Below are positions 62,465-64,000 of a DNA stretch of 64,000 nucleotides, in pieces (within the stretch, counting starts at the first letter, position 1; every line of letters starts with the position of its first letter). The stretch is taken from the NCBI GenBank assembly GCA_051162045.1, contig JBISDI010000019.1. One strand, written 5' to 3'. Under the pieces are notes generated by a model. That model was not told the origin of the DNA and did not search any database. It saw only the letters and a program-made list of their open reading frames with translations. This DNA comes from Anaerozeibacter quisquiliarum (GTDB lineage: Bacteria; Bacillota; Clostridia; Christensenellales; Aristaeellaceae). The translations under genes were made by a program, and so were the position numbers.

Positions 62465-63550
62465 ATGAACAACGAACAGGCGCGCATACTGCGCCAGATG
62501 GAAGCGCTCGTGGGGCGCTACGAAGAGCTGTCGATCCGCGTCACGCTGCCCGAGGTGATCTCGGACGGCGCGCTGTTTCAACAGTTGATGCGCGAGCACG
62601 CGGAGACGGCCGACATGGCGGCGTTCGCGCTCGAATACCGCAAGCTCGCCGACGAGATTGAGCAGGCCACCGCGATGCTGGACAGCCCCGACATGGCCGA
62701 GATGGCCAAGGAGGAGCTCGAGGCGCTTGAACCCCGGATGGTCGAGATGACCGAAGAGGCGCGCAGACGGCTGCTGCCCAAGGACCCCGACGACTTCCGC
62801 AACGCCATCCTCGAGGTGCGCGCGGGCGCGGGCGGCGACGAGGCCGGGCTGTTTGGCGCGGAGCTCGTGCGCATGTACATCCACTACGCCGAGTCGCGCG
62901 GCTGGAAGGCCGAGATCACCGAGGGCGGCGAGACCGAGCTCGGCGGCATCAAGGAATGCGTGGTCATGATCCAGGGCAAGGGCGTGTTCTCGCGGCTCAA
63001 GTACGAGAGCGGCGTGCACCGTGTGCAGCGCGTGCCGGTCACCGAGTCGGGCGGGCGCATCCACACCTCCACCTGCACCGTGGCGGTGCTGCCCGAGGCC
63101 GAGGACGTCGAGGTCAGCATAGCGCCGAACGATTTGCGCATCGACACCTACCGCGCGTCGGGCGCGGGCGGGCAGCACGTCAACCGGACCGACTCCGCCG
63201 TGCGCATCACCCACCTGCCGACCGGGCTCGTGGTGACCAGCCAGGACCAGCGCTCTCAAATCCAGAATCGCGAGGAGGCCATGCGCGTGCTGCGCGCGCG
63301 GTTATACGACATGCAGCGCAAGACGGCCAGGTCGGAATACGCCTCCGCGCGCAAGTCGCAGGTGGGCACGGGCGACCGCTCCGAGCGCATCCGCACCTAC
63401 AACTTCCCGCAGGGCCGCGTGTCCGACCACCGGATCGCTCTGACGCTGTACCGGCTGGGCGAGGTGCTGAACGGCGACCTTGACGAGCTGATCGACGCGC
63501 TGATCCTGTACGAGCAGACCGAGCAGCTGAAGCTCCAGGAGCAGATGTGA
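62465..63550 (+). CDS. prfA: Peptide chain release factor 1
   Basis: 361 residues, full length. The GGQ motif is in 'RASGAGGQHVNRTDSAVRITH', and the domain 4 region 'RAGAGGDEAGLFGAELVRMY' is typical of RF1. It terminates translation at UAA and UAG. The stop overlaps the tsaC GTG start. Confidence 0.97.
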   Translation: MNNEQARILRQMEALVGRYEELSIRVTLPEVISDGALFQQLMREHAETADMAAFALEYRKLADEIEQATAMLDSPDMAEMAKEELEALEPRMVEMTEEARRRLLPKDPDDFRNAILEVRAGAGGDEAGLFGAELVRMYIHYAESRGWKAEITEGGETELGGIKECVVMIQGKGVFSRLKYESGVHRVQRVPVTESGGRIHTSTCTVAVLPEAEDVEVSIAPNDLRIDTYRASGAGGQHVNRTDSAVRITHLPTGLVVTSQDQRSQIQNREEAMRVLRARLYDMQRKTARSEYASARKSQVGTGDRSERIRTYNFPQGRVSDHRIALTLYRLGEVLNGDLDELIDALILYEQTEQLKLQEQM

Positions 63551-64000
63551 ACACACGAATAAGCCCGGTGACCGAGGAGAGCCTCGGCGAGGCGGGCGCG
63601 CTGATCCGGGCGGGAGGCCTGGTTGCGTTTCCGACCGAGACCGTGTACGGGCTGGGCGCAAACGCGCTCGACGGCGCGGCGGTTCAAGGGATTTTTGAAG
63701 CCAAAGGCCGGCCGGGCGACAACCCGCTGATCGTGCACATCGCATCACTCGATCAGGCGGACGCGCTGATCGACGGGCCGATGCCTGCGGCGGCGCGGCA
63801 GCTGGCCGAAGCTTTCTGGCCCGGCCCGCTCACGATGGTGATGAGGAAGTCGCGCGCGGTGCCCGACGAGGTCAGCGCCGGGCTCGACACGGTCGGCATA
63901 CGCCTGCCATCGCACCCGGCCGCGCGCGCGCTGATCGAGCGCGCGCGCGTGCCGATCGCCGCGCCAAGCGCCAACCGCTCGGGCCGGCCCAGCCCCACGA
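63547..64000 (+). CDS. tsaC: Threonylcarbamoyl-AMP synthase (TsaC/Sua5), 5' part
   Basis: The GTG at 63547 overlaps the prfA stop (GTGA). The 151 visible codons contain 'FPTETVYGLGANALD', 'FEAKGRPGDNPLIVHI', 'FWPGPLTMVM' and 'PIAAPSANRSGRPSPT', the conserved Sua5/YrdC fold. It makes the threonylcarbamoyl donor for t6A37 of tRNA, the modification MtaB further processes. Runs off the right edge; presence of a C-terminal Sua5 domain cannot be judged. Confidence 0.95.
   Translation, partial: MNTRISPVTEESLGEAGALIRAGGLVAFPTETVYGLGANALDGAAVQGIFEAKGRPGDNPLIVHIASLDQADALIDGPMPAAARQLAEAFWPGPLTMVMRKSRAVPDEVSAGLDTVGIRLPSHPAARALIERARVPIAAPSANRSGRPSPT

Overview
The window comes from a GC-rich, spore-forming, Gram-positive anaerobe-like member of the Clostridia. 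I infer this from three sets of signs: GGAGG-type ribosome binding sites with frequent TTG and GTG starts; sporulation genes (an alpha/beta-type SASP, spoVAC/AD/AE with sigma-G-like promoters); and typical clostridial neighbourhoods (rpmE-DUF1385-prmC-prfA-tsaC, prmA-rsmE-mtaB-HIT-rpsU, paired degV). The species cannot be named from sequence alone. Apart from two regions (about 17.6-20.5 kb and 30.7-40 kb) it reads like ordinary, densely packed chromosome.

Layout. 0.1-6.5 kb: DUF624 membrane protein, SASP, a methyltransferase, Hsp33 and three repeat-protein genes (TPR, HEAT-like, zinc-ribbon/TPR). 6.5-13.0 kb (minus): a complete phosphate operon pstS-pstC-pstA-pstB-phoU-phoB-phoR; its PstS has its two halves in swapped order. 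13.2-17.6 kb (plus): cysD-cysNC-sulfotransferase-thiN, a PAPS-making and PAPS-using cassette. 17.6-20.5 kb: a less GC-rich stretch with a possible gene remnant, a small zinc-ribbon protein and a secreted protein of unknown function. 20.5-26.1 kb (mostly minus): spoVAE, spoVAD, spoVAC and a newly seen 51-residue ORF, with msrC on the opposite strand inside the cluster, then a membrane protein carrying twelve tandem His/Cys modules. 26.2-30.7 kb: CapA-like protein, LysM protein, mutY, B12-type radical SAM protein.

30.7-40.7 kb is the accessory region. It holds a tiny promoter-peptide-terminator unit, a tyrosine recombinase set between two arrays of about 154-bp palindromic (MITE-like) repeats, a MarR regulator, a 1610-residue Ig-like surface protein and a DUF559 nuclease-like gene whose 3' end lies in a repeat. 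The same repeat family recurs in degenerate form near 2.0 and 46.85 kb.

40.7-53 kb: DUF5317 and HD-GYP membrane proteins with a 27-residue peptide upstream; an unknown protein with a palindrome in its promoter; prmA-rsmE-mtaB; HIT; rpsU; a frameshifted TRM11-like methyltransferase; rho with a repetitive disordered insert; and two degV genes. 53.1-60.1 kb (minus): an aromatic amino-acid operon aroF-aroB-aroA-aroC-pheA-aroE/aroK, preceded by a consensus promoter, a Phe-rich leader peptide and an intrinsic terminator, that is, an apparent phenylalanine attenuator. 60.2-64 kb (plus): rpmE, DUF1385, prmC, prfA and the 5' part of tsaC, which runs off the window.
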